64,000 bases of DNA from Diorhabda sublineata. Lineage: Eukaryota; Arthropoda; Insecta; Coleoptera; Chrysomelidae. Below the pieces are notes generated by a model. That model made no database searches and was not told the origin of the DNA. It was given only the letters and a program-made list of their open reading frames with translations. Below are positions 11,801-22,099 of this stretch, in pieces. The stretch's first letter is position 1. The number at the start of each line of letters is the position of its first letter. Both the position numbers and the translations under genes were made by a program. The DNA lies in assembly GCF_026230105.1 (NCBI RefSeq), contig NC_079474.1, positions 2,738,187 to 2,802,186 of the forward strand. The letters run 5' to 3'.

Positions 11801-14800
11801 GTTTGTATTGAGTGTTGAGATTTATTATTATTTTTTTTTATTATTTTCAAGGTATTGTGTCTTCGTTTAATCCTACGGCGAACGCTAAATTGTATGCTTC
11901 TCCGGAAGATATGAAAACTGTTGGTTACAGATCTAAAAGTTTGCCTTCCCATGTTGCCAAGACGCAATTGAGGAAATCTCAAAGTATGCGAGCGAATAAT
12001 ACATTCAAACCCACAAATAACACATCTAATGAAACTCAAGTTAATAATAACCCTTATGCACAGCCCATTAGGGCCTCGAGATCACATTCAACCGGTAAGT
12101 ATTGACAATTTTTAATTTCAAGAATATTCTTCTTCTATCAATTATCGTTTCATTGCTCTGCGAAGAAAAAAAAGTTCCTATATCAGGGAAATGTCTGAAA
12201 TATAATCATCTCTCACATAAAAATTACCTTTTCCATTAATAAAAAAAATTTTAATGATATATTTTTGTTAAAAAACATTCTTTATTGCATTTAATTGTAG
12301 GCAACCATTTTTACGCGTCACTTATATATGTAGATCTATGACTTACGTTCATTTCTGTAATCTACTTAATTGCATTTAATTGTAGGCAACCAACTTTACA
12401 CGTCACTTATATATGTAGATCTATGATTTACGTTCATTTCTATGATCTACTTAATTGCATTTAGTTCTAGGCAACCAACATTACGTTGTACAAAGTTTTG
12501 AACTTAATTTATGTAGGCAACCAACGTAACCAAGCGTAAAGCTGAATACTACGTTCTGAGCTGAGCTTGTTTTTTATTTTTTATTTCTATTATCAAAAAA
12601 TGAACAAGAAACGTTTTATTTATTCACGTCATGGAGATTTGTGATTTATATTCAAATTTCTAAAATCCATTTTTCATTTCAATAACGTATTTGATTTCAT
12701 TTCGTTATAGGCAACTAATTTTACGTTATAGGCAACCAACATTACGTACCAATATCAAATAACGTGTCTCAAAGATAAATTTATGTTTGTATTTTCGAAA
12801 ATATTGCCTTACATTGACAGAAAACGAAAAATGAAACATTTTACTCGCTTATATGATCAAGATTAACGATTTAAATTCAAATTTTCAATTTCTAAGGATC
12901 ATTTTCCATTGGAATCACGTACTTTATTGCATTTGGTTATAGGCAACTAACATTACGTTATAGGCAACCAACATTACGTACCAATATCAAATAACGAGTC
13001 TCTGAGATGAATTTAATGTTTCTATTTTCGATAATATTGTCTTATATTAACAGAAAACGAAAAATGAAACATTTTACTCGCTTATATGATCAAAATTAAC
13101 GATTTAAATTCAAATTTTCAATTTCTAAAATCCATTTTTCATTTCAATAACGTACTTTATTTCATTTCGTTATAGGCAACTAACATTACGTTATAGGCAA
13201 CCAACATTACGTACCAATATCAAATAACGAGTCTCTGAGATGAATTTAATGTTTCTATTTTCGATAATATTGTCTTATATTAACAGAAAACGAAAAATGA
13301 AACATTTTACTCGCTCATACAATCAAGATTAACGATTTAAATTCAAATTTTCAATTTCTAAAATCCATTTTTCATTTCAATAACTTATTTTATTTCATTT
13401 CGTTATAGGCAACCAACATTACGTACCAATATCAAATATAGTGTTTAGAGATGAATTTAATGTTTCTATTTTCGATAATATTGTCTTATATTGACAGAAA
13501 ACGAAAAACAAAACAGTTTACTCGTTAATATGATCAAGATTCATGATTTACATACACATTTTCAATTTCTAACGTTCATTTTTCATTCCAATAACGTACT
13601 TTCCTCCATTTAAATACAGAAAACCAAAATTACGATCCTCATACTTTGTTTTGAGCTCAACATATGGGTGCTGATTTCAAGTTTTGGGATTGTGGAGGAG
13701 CCACCAATATTCAGAGGTGGAAACTTTGAATCCTTATCACGAATTTCAATTTATATTTCTCAAATAGTGAAAAATAATTCATATATCGACATTATCATTT
13801 ACAATTTCATCGTTCAATTCAAGAAAAAACTTCAACGGCCTTGAATTTAGACCGCTAACACTAGATGAAACATTTCTTTTCACATATTTTATGTTTAAAC
13901 GACGTTTCAGGATCTAGAGAACGTAGAAAAAAGACAGTATCCAATAAATCGAATACTAAATCGTCAGTATTACCCGGAGCACCTCCCATACCGGAACCTG
14001 ACTATAGTTGTAGCGATTCCGATGGAGAAAGCGATAGTATACCAAGGAAATGTGACAGTTTGGCTAGTCGAATCAATAATGTACAATTACAAGCTACTGA
14101 AAATAGCGGAAACAGTAACGCAAGGTAAGTAGATCCTTAATAAGTTTAGTATTCTTTTTGTTACTTTCTTTACCGTATTTGTAGGTGTTTTACCTTATTT
14201 TTTTCGGTTTTTAACTGTTTTAATTAATTTTTAGCTCTAACCGAAGTTATTTCAATACTTTTTTCATACTTTTTACTGGTTGAAACGTTTAAAATTCTTT
14301 TTGATCATCTTTTATGAGTCTAAATATATTTTGTTATCAATATTTTTATTTATACATTCTTACTAGCTAAACGCTTGTGGTTCTTGTTAAATGTATTCCT
14401 AATTGATAATTATTGAACTGTTCTTGTTCTTGTTCTGAGAACAAAAGACTCTTGAGCTCCAACATCGTACCTCTAGCTGTATCAGGTCAACCTCAAAGTC
14501 ATCCAACCATCGAAGGCGCGGTCCTCCAAGTACTCCGTACATAGCTCTGCGCGTGTATCGATCAGAAGGCATGTCTCAGACGCACCCCACCATCAAATCT
14601 GGCTCGCCGTACATCTCTCTCAGCTCAGCATTTCTCCGGATCCTCCACGCACCGTTCTCGCAAACTTGTCGTTGTTATAGTCCATCCGTGGACGGATTAT
14701 TGTCTTGTAAATTGCCAGCATCGTGAGAGCCTTCACTGGACCGCCCAGAAGAATCTGTTCCCCGTTGCAACTCTTGTTGTCACGTCATTAGGCCTCAAGA

Positions 14801-15803
14801 TGTTTGAATTGGTGGCACACAGGGAAGCGAAGTTCTGCGACTTGGAACGTGGTTTGGGGTTTTCCTTGAGGTTCTAATGATTTTGTTCATTGAGAGCCTA
14901 TTGCAAATAGTTCCTCCTGGATTCCTTCGGATGCTTTCCCTCCAGTAAGAAAATGAATAATGTTGTCGCTAGTGGTCTACCTATGTTCACAGTAAAAACC
15001 CCGATTCTAACTATTCCTAACCTCCGATATTCTACTGAACGTTCAATTTCGTTTATTTTTCTTTTTCGAAATCTAGTGGTAGTTCTTCCGGTAGCAGCTC
15101 CGTTCCTCATAGTTTCAGCGTCGAAGAAATCCAACGAGGACGATCCTTATTGAAATCTTCTAAATCTTATCCGGACGAACTATTGAAGAAACAAAAAGAC
15201 GCCGATGTCGCGGACGCAGATGGCGATAACAGTTCTTCCGGTGTTAGTTCCGATCAAGAAATTACGCCATGCGGTAATCCCGACATCACCGATTCGAACA
15301 GCATCATTCCTCCCGCCAAAAATCAACGACCACAAATAGGTAAGTCATCGCCATAGATACAGAACTTTGTTTATTTATTTATAAACTTTATGTACGCGCG
15401 CGAAAATAAATTTTTTATGACGTTTATAACAGCAATTAATTCGTTTTGTCAATGCAGTTGCTGTTTACAGTACAATTGACACACTGTCAATCGATATACT
15501 GCCAATTATTTGACAGAATGCTTCATTGTTATAGGTATGTCTAAGCGACACGCGGTTTCTTTGGCTCAACTGCCGCCACCTATAGAAAACGAAACTGACG
15601 AAAAAGAAGAATTCTGTTTACCGCCGCCGCCGGAATTCGGTGAAAACAATCCGAATTTTAGTGAGGTGGTAGTGGCGCCACCGCCGCAATTCAGTGATAA
15701 CCGACAAGTAACTAGAGTTAGAATAGTAGGCGCCGTACCAAAGGGCACATTGGCCGTTAACGCGCAACCGAAATTGAAACAGAACCGACTGCATAGTCAG
15801 TGA
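5718..15803 (+). CDS. Prosap: SH3 and multiple ankyrin repeat domains protein (Shank/ProSAP), 3' ten exons
   Basis: Shank proteins are postsynaptic-density scaffolds that link receptors, through SAPAP/GKAP bound at the PDZ domain, to Homer and actin regulators. Joining 5718-5894, 5954-6191, 7818-8084, 8142-8407, 8464-8777, 11438-11726, 11852-12094, 13911-14124, 15077-15339 and 15535-15803 gives an in-phase partial protein of 845 residues. An SH3 domain lies at about residues 34-92 and a PDZ at about 150-242, with the Shank-typical insert GAKATSTLMDLTPSE and the sequence PALQYLDDVDPGGVAD. A long Ser/Pro-rich tail follows, with the insect-conserved pieces VYASVAEMKRSKSK, FHSTPDL, SKRHAVSLAQLPPP and QFSDNRQV. 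Ankyrin repeats belong upstream of the window. No SAM domain is present in the last exon, which ends NRLHSQ-stop. All introns are GT-AG, and the shortest are 56-59 bp. Confidence 0.92.
5954..6191 (+). CDS. Prosap: Shank exon b: C-terminal half of SH3 and linker
   Basis: The acceptor is atatttcag and the donor is AC|GTAAGT. It encodes LAATDDGYLEGKTKSGGGRT and GYFPAACVQEV, containing the SH3 'GYFP' signature, where vertebrate Shanks have GWFP. A basic linker with APRATKK leads towards the PDZ. It is separated from exon a by a 59-bp intron and ends in phase 2. Confidence 0.9.
6240..7690. repeat. 367-bp tandem repeat, four copies, in the SH3-PDZ intron
   Basis: The segment atctcttgtcgttcgctg starts at 6305, 6673, 7040 and 7407, a period of 367-368 bp. 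Neighbouring copies are nearly identical, with the outer edges slightly diverged. Each unit carries a pyrimidine-rich stretch ending gttgttatag, which looks like a 3' splice site. The copies contain no long open frame and show no similarity to a known coding element that I can see. The array accounts for almost all of the 1.6-kb intron 6192-7817. Confidence 0.95.
7818..8084 (+). CDS. Prosap: Shank exon c: N-terminal part of PDZ
   Basis: The acceptor is tttttgtag and the donor is AG|GTATTT. The exon starts by completing a Thr codon, giving KKTYSHLPAEPRTVVLHKGR. It carries the PDZ carboxylate-binding loop GFGFILRG (the G-L-G-F equivalent) and runs to HEHVVDLIR in helix B. The downstream 57-bp intron has no stop in this frame, so an open frame continues through it into exon d, but homology supports splicing to IRKSGDLVQMTV. 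Confidence 0.9.
8142..8407 (+). CDS. Prosap: Shank exon d: end of PDZ and proline-rich linker
   Basis: The acceptor is gttttaag before 8142. The exon encodes KSGDLVQMTVMSM, the final PDZ strands, then a Gly/Pro-rich linker with LPPRRDPKTTLSVGRARAKS and MVAGL. I chose the donor TTAG|GTGAAA after 8407. An alternative donor, GCAG|GTTTAG six bases earlier, keeps the same phase and would remove two residues (GL). Confidence 0.85.
8464..8777 (+). CDS. Prosap: Shank exon e: Ser-rich region with VYASVAEMKRSKSK
   Basis: The acceptor is gatttTcag after a 56-bp intron and the donor is AAA|GTAAGT, in phase 0. The exon encodes GGEKDETDDITKSSS, a Thr/Pro-rich stretch, RPSSASLKNSVLEELFQKQ and the block VYASVAEMKRSKSK. 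That block matches the insect Shank tail and fixes frame and strand. Confidence 0.88.
8900..11075. repeat. GAAGCTAAAGTAAACCTAACC minisatellite with 274-bp higher-order units
   Basis: A degenerate unit of roughly 24-26 bp (gaagctaaagtaaacctaac and variants) fills the intron between exons e and f. From 9675 it becomes a higher-order repeat: the marker ttgaatct(g/t)aagtaataaattcg starts at 9675, 9949, 10223, 10497 and 10771, a period of exactly 274 bp. The internal 274-bp units are almost identical, while the 8.9-9.6 kb flank is diverged. Many units contain cctaacctaa, that is, two adjacent TTAGG motifs on the other strand. Confidence 0.95.
11438..11726 (+). CDS. Prosap: Shank exon f: FHSTPDL block and PxxP stretch
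   Basis: The acceptor is gtatacag and the donor is GAAG|GTAACC, phase 0 to phase 1. The exon encodes NPKTKFVELFAGGKELKRNF and HSTPDLVQEM, then SLPPPSHPPPPIPSQVQLVK, a proline-rich ligand-type segment of the Shank tail. An open frame extends upstream of the acceptor and past the donor, but only this interval is supported as exon. Confidence 0.85.
11852..12094 (+). CDS. Prosap: Shank exon g: Ser/Asn-rich tail
   Basis: The acceptor is attttcaag and the donor is ACCG|GTAAGT. The exon encodes GIVSSFNPTANAKLYASPED and repeated basic-Ser motifs (YRSKSLPSH, LRKSQSMRA, RASRSHST), which look like 14-3-3 or basophilic-kinase-type sites but have no assigned function here. It is phase 1 at both ends, so skipping this exon would keep the frame. 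Confidence 0.83.
12280..13620. repeat. Tandem repeat of about 225-240 bp with 'ataggcaaccaacattacg' modules
   Basis: The module taggcaac(t/c)aa..ttacg begins at 12708, 12949, 13173 and 13406. In the best copies it is doubled (taggcaactaacattacgt followed by taggcaaccaacattacgt). The copies share caaataacg, tcgataatattgtcttat and cattttactcgct. Shorter related modules are found at 12298, 12384, 12470 and 12513. The array fills most of the intron between exons g and h. Confidence 0.9.
13911..14124 (+). CDS. Prosap: Shank exon h: acidic/Ser-rich tail
   Basis: The acceptor is gacgtttcag and the donor is GCAAG|GTAAGT, in phase 2. The exon encodes GSRERRKKTVSNKSNTK, LPGAPPIPEPDYSCSDSDGE and KCDSLASRINNVQLQATE. 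The open frame extends 5' of the acceptor to an ATG at 13865, but phase continuity and the strong polypyrimidine acceptor favour 13911 as the exon start. Confidence 0.85.
14450..14850 (-). mobile_element. LINE reverse-transcriptase C-terminal fragment, antisense in Shank intron
   Basis: On the minus strand, broken frames give ALTMLAIYKTIIRPRMDY followed by NAELREMYGEPDLM and MPSDRYTRRAMYGVLGGPR then LRWLDDF. This is the order seen at the end of RTE-like LINE ORFs (LYKTIIRP, then W-x-G-H-V-x-R-M, then G-x-R-x-R-P-x-x-R-W-x-D). The GC-rich composition contrasts with the surrounding intron. The fragment is stop-interrupted and truncated at both ends. Confidence 0.6.
15077..15339 (+). CDS. Prosap: Shank exon i: Ser/Asp-rich tail
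   Basis: The acceptor is cgaaatctag and the donor is ATAG|GTAAGT. Completing the phase-2 codon gives SGSSSGSSSVPHSFSVEEIQ, then GRSLLKSSKSYPDELLKKQK, an acidic run and GVSSDQEITPCGNPD. The sequence LKSSKSYPDELLKKQ fits the moderately conserved insect Shank tail. The exon ends in phase 1. Confidence 0.85.
15535..15803 (+). CDS. Prosap: Shank terminal coding exon
   Basis: The acceptor is cattgttatag. The exon encodes GMSKRHAVSLAQLPPPIENE, two acid/proline motifs (CLPPPPEFGE and APPPQFSDNRQV), then VRIVGAVPKGTLAVN and the C-terminus LKQNRLHSQ before TGA at 15801-15803. There is no SAM domain. A weak GTGAAC donor overlaps the last Gln codon and the stop, so an alternative isoform that splices past this stop cannot be excluded. 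Confidence 0.87.
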
Positions 15804-16030
15804 ACGATGAAGGCTGACATTTAAAACACATCAATGTCGAGGGTTTTTTTTTATATTAATACACTTTTTTACTAGCATTTAATACTCAATTTTTGATATT
15901 CGATAACGAACAAATTTCCAGCAAGCTTTATAGAAAAATATTCCTTATTCATATATCGGTTAATTGACTTATAATCGGTAAATCTTTACTTAATCCTGGA
16001 TCCTTGAGTTGAGTGATTATGTGGATTCCC
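15804..16030 (+). other. Probable start of the Shank 3' UTR
   Basis: This AT-rich sequence follows the stop directly. No AATAAA lies within the first 200 bases; the first candidate hexamers on this strand are far downstream (about 17055 and 17150), so the 3' end cannot be placed. Confidence 0.35.
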
Positions 16031-16290
16031 CCTTCCACGACACTTAAATTCTTTCCTATCCTGTGTGTTTTATTTCATTTCCCCTTTTTATTCCTCGATT
16101 TGACTCCGCCATCGTATTTTCTCCTGTTCAGTGTCTTTTGTTGTATTTCCCTCCATTTCAATCCTCAATTTACTCCTGCCATCTTATTTTCTCTATACTG
16201 TGTCTTTTGTTTTATTTCCCGCCTTTTTATTCCTCGATTTGACCAAGCCATCTTATTTGCTTCTGTCCAGCTTTCCATCAACGTTTCAAT
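16030..16290. repeat. Roughly 70-bp pyrimidine-rich tandem repeat, three copies
   Basis: The core cctc(g/a)atttgact recurs at 16093, 16163 and 16232, each followed by ccatc-tattt and gtgtcttttgt. The open frames across it merely reflect the repeat. Confidence 0.85.
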
Positions 16291-17630
16291 CCATCTCTTC
16301 CAACAAAAGTTCATTGAGATTGAGATCCGGATTCTAAAGAACTTTGTTTATTGACACCCTTTTTTGGCTATTTTCCAGAACATTATCTGGTTCAATAGGA
16401 GGTTGCTGGTTCATAGCCGGTTCGAAGAACCAGTAAAAATGATTCCAAAAATTCCTATTTGCAATAATTGAAGGTAATTTAGTTAAAAAAAAGTGATGAG
16501 ATCTATAAAATACAAAACATGCTGCGGGATATGAAATTTACTAATAATTTAAAGAAGATAAGTTGACAATATATTATTGGAGAATTTTCTATAAAGTTTG
16601 CAATACTTAGTTACTACCTAGATAATCATTTATCTTATATAATGTAGTATCTAATACCTGAGTTTGTACCGGTAGACACTACTCAGTATTAACTGCATAG
16701 CCAGCTTCAAAATATCCCTTTTATAATCACAGATATTGAAATATTTTTATTTCCAAATTATTCTACCATGTCAGTGTTAATTCCCACTATTATTCGTTAT
16801 ATTTCGATTAGAAACGCAAAATTAAAAAATTCAATACATTTCGAAAAATCTACATCAAAGATTTCACATCAAATTTGTTTTTTTTTTTATCTCCTATTTC
16901 ATATTTGACTGCCAACTATAAAATAACTTGTAATTAGCCTCCCTGAAGAGATTTTGCATGTAATTACACTCCCTGAAGAGATTTTACATTCTCTATACCT
17001 TTTGGTGAAAACTTTGTATTCAAATTAGAATTTTTAATGATACAATACGATTAAATAAAATTGTGAAAATTGCCTGGGCAGTCGACGTGTTAAAATTTCA
17101 ACCCAATGGAAATATTTGCACATCTATGAATCAAATGTCTGTTTTATTAATAAAATCGCTCATAATTCGATATTTTATCCTATTCAACTGGCTAATAAAG
17201 TTGTAAAATACTTTTTAAATTTTGATTTCGTCTAATTAAGTCTTTGATAACTTTTATATTCAAACAAACATTCCGTCATTTACCTATATTATATTATTCA
17301 TCCTGCCAAAATATATATTATTAGAAATGATATTTTTTGAATAATCGAGGTATTCGTATATAATATTGTTGTTGGTTACTGTAATTATTGTGATTGTATT
17401 TGATTTAAAAAAAAATATTGAAACAGTTGGTACCGTCATTATAATCGGTAGAGTAAAATTCAAAAAAACTTAATTTATAGTATTACAATTTGATTTTATT
17501 TCATTCTTATGAGTAGTTAGAGGTACCTAACTTCAAAATAATTTATCGATTTACCTTATTTTGATCTCCCTTTTTTATTTTCGAACTTAATTTGTTTACT
17601 ACATAAATATTCTTTACTACTCCATATTTA
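16290..17630. other. AT-rich intergenic DNA, no gene seen
   Basis: I see only low-complexity AT-rich sequence and a short direct repeat (ctccctgaagagattttac-type, near 16940 and 16970). There is no supported coding region. Confidence 0.5.
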
Positions 17631-18260
17631 TGTGTACAAGTTGTCAACTGTCACTTTCTGTCATTTTCTTCTTTTATTCTCCGACTTTTTCTTAACTCAA
17701 CCACAGTTACCGCTTTTTTTCTCACTCAGAGTTCATTTTTTTCAATATCATTAGAATGTTTAAAAAAATTAACATTTTTATGACTCGTTTTTTTTATTTC
17801 GTGATGTAATATTCAATTTTTTAATACGGAAACATGTTATATTTAATGATATTCTTGTACAAGTTGTCACCTGTCATTCTCTTCTTTTATTGTCGGACCT
17901 TTGCTTAACTCAATCACACTGAATGCTTTTATCTTATTTATTAAATCACTCAGAGTTTATTCTTTTTCAGTATCAATGAAATGTTTAAAGAAATTAGCAT
18001 TTGTATGATTCGGTTTTCTATTTCGTGATTTAATATTTAATTCTATGATACATAAACGTGCTTTATTCAATATTTTTGTATAAGTTGTCAACTGTCACTT
18101 TCTTCTTTCTTATTGTCGACCCTTGGATCAACTACAATTATCTCTTTTCTCCTATCTCCAATCTCATAATTTATTATTTTTTAGTATCAGTTTTTTCAGT
18201 ACATTATTTGTTTGTTTCTTATCTAAAATTTCTTATCACAGTAATATTTAAAAAAAAAAA
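17630..18260. repeat. Three diverged tandem copies of about 219 bp
   Basis: The block starting gta(c/t)aagttgtcaactgtcac, followed by tcttttattgtc and aactcaa, occurs at about 17636, 17858 and 18073. The copies differ by substitutions and small indels, so the duplication is older than most other arrays in this window. Confidence 0.8.
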
Positions 18261-19390
18261 TTGAAAAATCATTAGTTTTATCAAAAAACTTTATTTAACG
18301 TATTAAATAGACTTAAAGTCTTCTTCTTTTTAACCTTCTTTATTGAGTCAAAATTGGCTAATGCCTGTTTAAAAATGGTCGTCGTGGGGTATACAAAAGC
18401 TGTTGTCGTTTCTGTGTGGATTGTGAAGTTATTTGTTGGATTTTAGACATTATTATACCCTGATTTATTTCGAAATCCGTTCTTAAAGAGATGCTACTTA
18501 AAGGAATGTTTCCTACCGGAAACGTGGTTAGGTCTGAAAAGCTAGGAAAATGGTGGAAAATAAGCAGAATTCAGATTAAAGTTCTTTCATCTGATGAAAA
18601 AGAGTTGGTCCTTGTACTTTTCAGCTGTCACTTGATAAATTTTGGGAATCGCTTGGAAGCTTATTCGCAGACTGATTGACAAAACTGCAAAAATAGTCAG
18701 CTCTGCTGAATTAATTTCGACGAAACAGATCTAATACTATGAAACAAAAAACAATGCAAAACAATCCTCAGGGCCAGAAAAAAAAAACAAAAAAGCTAAC
18801 CCAGGTACAGGTTGTTTACCCCACGGTGGCCATTTTGACGTAGATCAGCTTACTAGGACAAACCCCGAGAAGGTGTGGCAACCATCCACGAGGCTTTTAG
18901 CCACCGGTATGATATAGAAAATATTCCTTGGGCTATTCTATACCTTCTGTGAAAATTTCAAGTAAATCCAGGCAGGACGGAAAAATTGCGAGGCAAAAAT
19001 CGATTAAATAAGTGCCACAAACGATTAAAAACTTACGCCAACATTATTTGTTTACCCCACGGCTGTCATTTTCGAAATAAGCATCAGCTGATTTTGACAA
19101 TTGCTTAATAAATTGAACATACTCATATATCGTGAAGTTAGCAATGTATTATTATGGTTTTTATGAATTTTATGATACCGATTACATTATTTATCACAAC
19201 TGAGTGCCACTCGAAATGGATTCCCTTCATTTTGTTTATAATGGTATATTTTATGTACTATTGTGTTATTTGTTTTTGTAAGATATGCTCAAATATTGCC
19301 TATTCATCGATTTAAAAAAAAATAATAGGTTACAATTGTAAATATATGGGGTTACAGTTACTGTATGACTATTTTTTGTGCAGTAACTAT
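18260..19390. other. Intergenic DNA with a 240-bp-spaced direct repeat
   Basis: The sequence gttgtttaccccacgg occurs at about 18808 and again at about 19047, each time followed by similar 'cattttc/gacg ... catcagct' text, which suggests an old tandem duplication. A 62-residue open frame at 18491 shows no recognisable domain. Confidence 0.45.
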
Positions 19391-19399
19391 CGTTTCGTT

Positions 19400-21295
19400 T
19401 CTGTTGGAACTACTGTCGAATTAGACTCTGGATTTTTGCTTTTCCAAGATCTCAATTGTAACTGTTTGAGCCTTGAATTTTCTAAATGTTCCAGAACCAT
19501 CAAACTAAGAAATTATTATTAACAATAGCTGCTTTCCATTTCCTCAATTATGTGAGTATCTTATTCTCAGATTAAGACGTCACTACTCAGTAAATGAAAG
19601 GAATGAATACCACAAAAAATTCACTATCATCATCGGTGATCCAACCGCGGTACACAGAATGACCGTGACGTTCATAAATGTCAAAAATAGTTCAATTTGT
19701 TAAGAAAACTGTAATAACGCACACAATTTTCGCGCTTGTACGCGCTCTCTACGCCTAAATTAATTTTTTACGCGCTGATCGTCAAAAACATAACCTCACT
19801 TTTCTAGTGTAGTTTCTAGTTGTACATACCCTGAAAAATTACTTCTACGAGTGAAAACTGATGGAATTTGTACGTGCTCATGAGTGTTCATATAACAAAC
19901 AGTCGGCTAGATACAAGAAAACTAAAATTTGGAACATAGGAAATCATTTTCCCATTCGAAAATTCCATGATAAGGACGAGTGATTAACTACCCGATCTAA
20001 TCGTAATTATTTTTGGTCGAGTCACTCAATGAGTTTGAAAGTTGATCATATAAACTCTGATTTATTTATCTATGTTTAAAAAATCGTATGGATCTATTTC
20101 GTTAATTTTAAAATATGTTGTAGTAAAGTAACTGTTGATATTTCTATTCAAAATGGGTCTCACCAACAAACGCCGTGTCAAATGTCGCAAATTTCCTTAT
20201 ATACATGCACAATTGAGGTTATGTCGTCATTCTGTACACCGCTTTACTGTCCAAAATCGTTTTAATGCAAGCAACCTTCCAATTAGACAGCCCAGTGTTT
20301 AATGGTTAGATCCGATTTACACTGTGAATAATTAATGACAATTGACATATGTTAATTGTTGATCACCGTTCAAATTTCTTTATATATACGCACTTTTAAG
20401 GTTATGTTTACGAGTGAATCTGAGTTTACAAAACGCACTAAAACACACGGTCTCAAGCTTATACAGATCGCTGGTAAAAACTCAGTTACATTTCAGTTGT
20501 GAGACGTGCATTCAACCGAGTTGTGACGTCTCAAATGAGTTTTGATTTCAATGAAAAAAATATTTCAATCGGAATTATCAAAATTTCGATGTCAAATGTC
20601 AATTGTCACTAATTATTCATAATCTAACCTTAAAACACAGAGCATGCATTAAAACGGTTGCGGATGGTAAAGCGGTGTGCAGAATGACGCTAATAAACAT
20701 AACCTCCAAGTATATGAAGAAATTTACGGAATTTGACACGGCGTTGGTTGGTGAGACCCATTTTGAATAGAAATATCAACAGTTACTTTACTACAAAAGA
20801 TTTTAAAATGAACAAAAAGGGTCCAGACGAATTTTTTAAACATAGATAAATGAATCGGGGTTTATATGATCAATTTTTAAACTCTTTGAGTAGAGATTCA
20901 ACGAAACATGATTACGATTAGATCGTGAAGTTAATCACTCGTTCTTATCATGGAATTTTCGAATGGGAAAATGATTTCCTATGTTCCAAATTTTAGTTTT
21001 CTTGTATCTAGCCGACTGTTTGTTATATTAACACTCATGAGCACGTACAAATTCCATCAGCTTGTCACTCGTAGAAGTCATTTATCAGGGTATCTGCAAC
21101 TACAAACTACACTAGAAAAGTGAGGTTATGTTATGTAAAAAGTTAACTTCGACGTCCAGAACGCGTACAATCGCGAACTTTGTGTGCGTTATTACAGTTT
21201 TCTGAACAAATTGAACTTCAAATGTAGCTATCGAAATCAAAAGATAAAAATCTGAGTCTAATAATTACAATCGACTAGATCTATCAGAAATATTG
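19400..21295. mobile_element. Large palindromic (foldback-type) element, arms of about 650-850 bp
   Basis: The two halves are inverted repeats centred near 20455. Examples: ttcaatttgttaagaaaact (19691) pairs with 21196-21215; the stretch around gagtgttcatataacaaaca and gtcggctagatacaagaaaa (19886-19926) pairs with about 20990-21035; tgatcatataaact (20043) pairs with about 20858-20872; and gtctcaccaacaaacgccgt (20157) pairs with about 20738-20760. Pairing continues inward to about 20345/20600 around a spacer of about 250 bp. An outer pair, attagactc(t)ggattttt (about 19421) with about 21268, implies a roughly 200-bp insertion in the left arm at 19460-19680. The arms differ by scattered changes. 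There is no transposase ORF, so this is probably non-autonomous. Confidence 0.88.
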
Positions 21296-21689
21296 AGGTT
21301 AATAGAATTTTTTTCATGTATATATTATTTCTGAACCTATTTATTTCACCATTTATTAGTATATAAACAGTGCACATATTGGAATACACTAGTTGTTGAA
21401 ACAGTTCACTTAACAGAATCTCAAATGGTTGTTTTTTTTTTATTAATAAATGCTATGTCTTAAGCTAAATGTGCGTTTTTTATTCCCGAAAAGATATTTT
21501 AACGAAACCCTTTTTAACCACACAGTTTAATAGGCTGCTACCCTTCTTATTATTTTTCTTTGTTTCGGTATTAGATCAACGCATTTTCTTAAACGATTTT
21601 TGGTGATTTTCTCTAGTGGGTTGGTGCCCCTGACAAAGTGAGCTCTAAACTAGTGCTGGAATGAAAGAAAGTCTTACAAAACCTGGTGT

Positions 21690-22080
21690 TGGTTTGCGTA
21701 CCCGGTAACTCGTGTAACAAATCCAACTACGATGCTGACTCACTCGCCAAACTGGAATCGACGAACTCACCGATGGTACCAGAACCCATCCTTGGGTCTA
21801 CTCGCAAGGCGGGCTTTGCATAGATGGATAAAGACAAGCAAACGTTAGACCAAACAACTGCTACATTCTTCACGGACGATCCGGAGTGTTGTTGGTGCAT
21901 GGAAAAGGATAAAACCGCAGACCACGTCTTCTGCCATCATTTAAATACTCACGCAAGCCTCTGAACTTGCTCAATAACAACAAAAGTTTCAAGCTGATCG
22001 GGTTCTCAAAGGACATCGGCATTTGGTAACTGCAAATGCTGCAGGATGGTTCAACGTCCCTTTGGCCGCCCACAATGTAG
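21690..22080 (+). mobile_element. LINE RNase H / C-terminal fragment
   Basis: Broken plus-strand frames give VPGNSCNKSNYDADSLAKLE, the end of an RNase H domain ('G-N-x-x-A-D-x-L-A'). They are followed by FTDDPECCWCMEKDKTADHV, the same zinc-knuckle-like tail as at 3400, and then GFSKDI. Stops and frameshifts show that it is dead. Confidence 0.7.
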
Positions 22081-22099
22081 CTATTAACTGTGAAAAATC

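Noticed and set aside
16013..16354. Hydrophobic 113-residue ORF downstream of Shank
   Set aside because: It is encoded by a pyrimidine-rich 70-bp tandem repeat; Phe/Leu/Pro composition is expected from the repeat.
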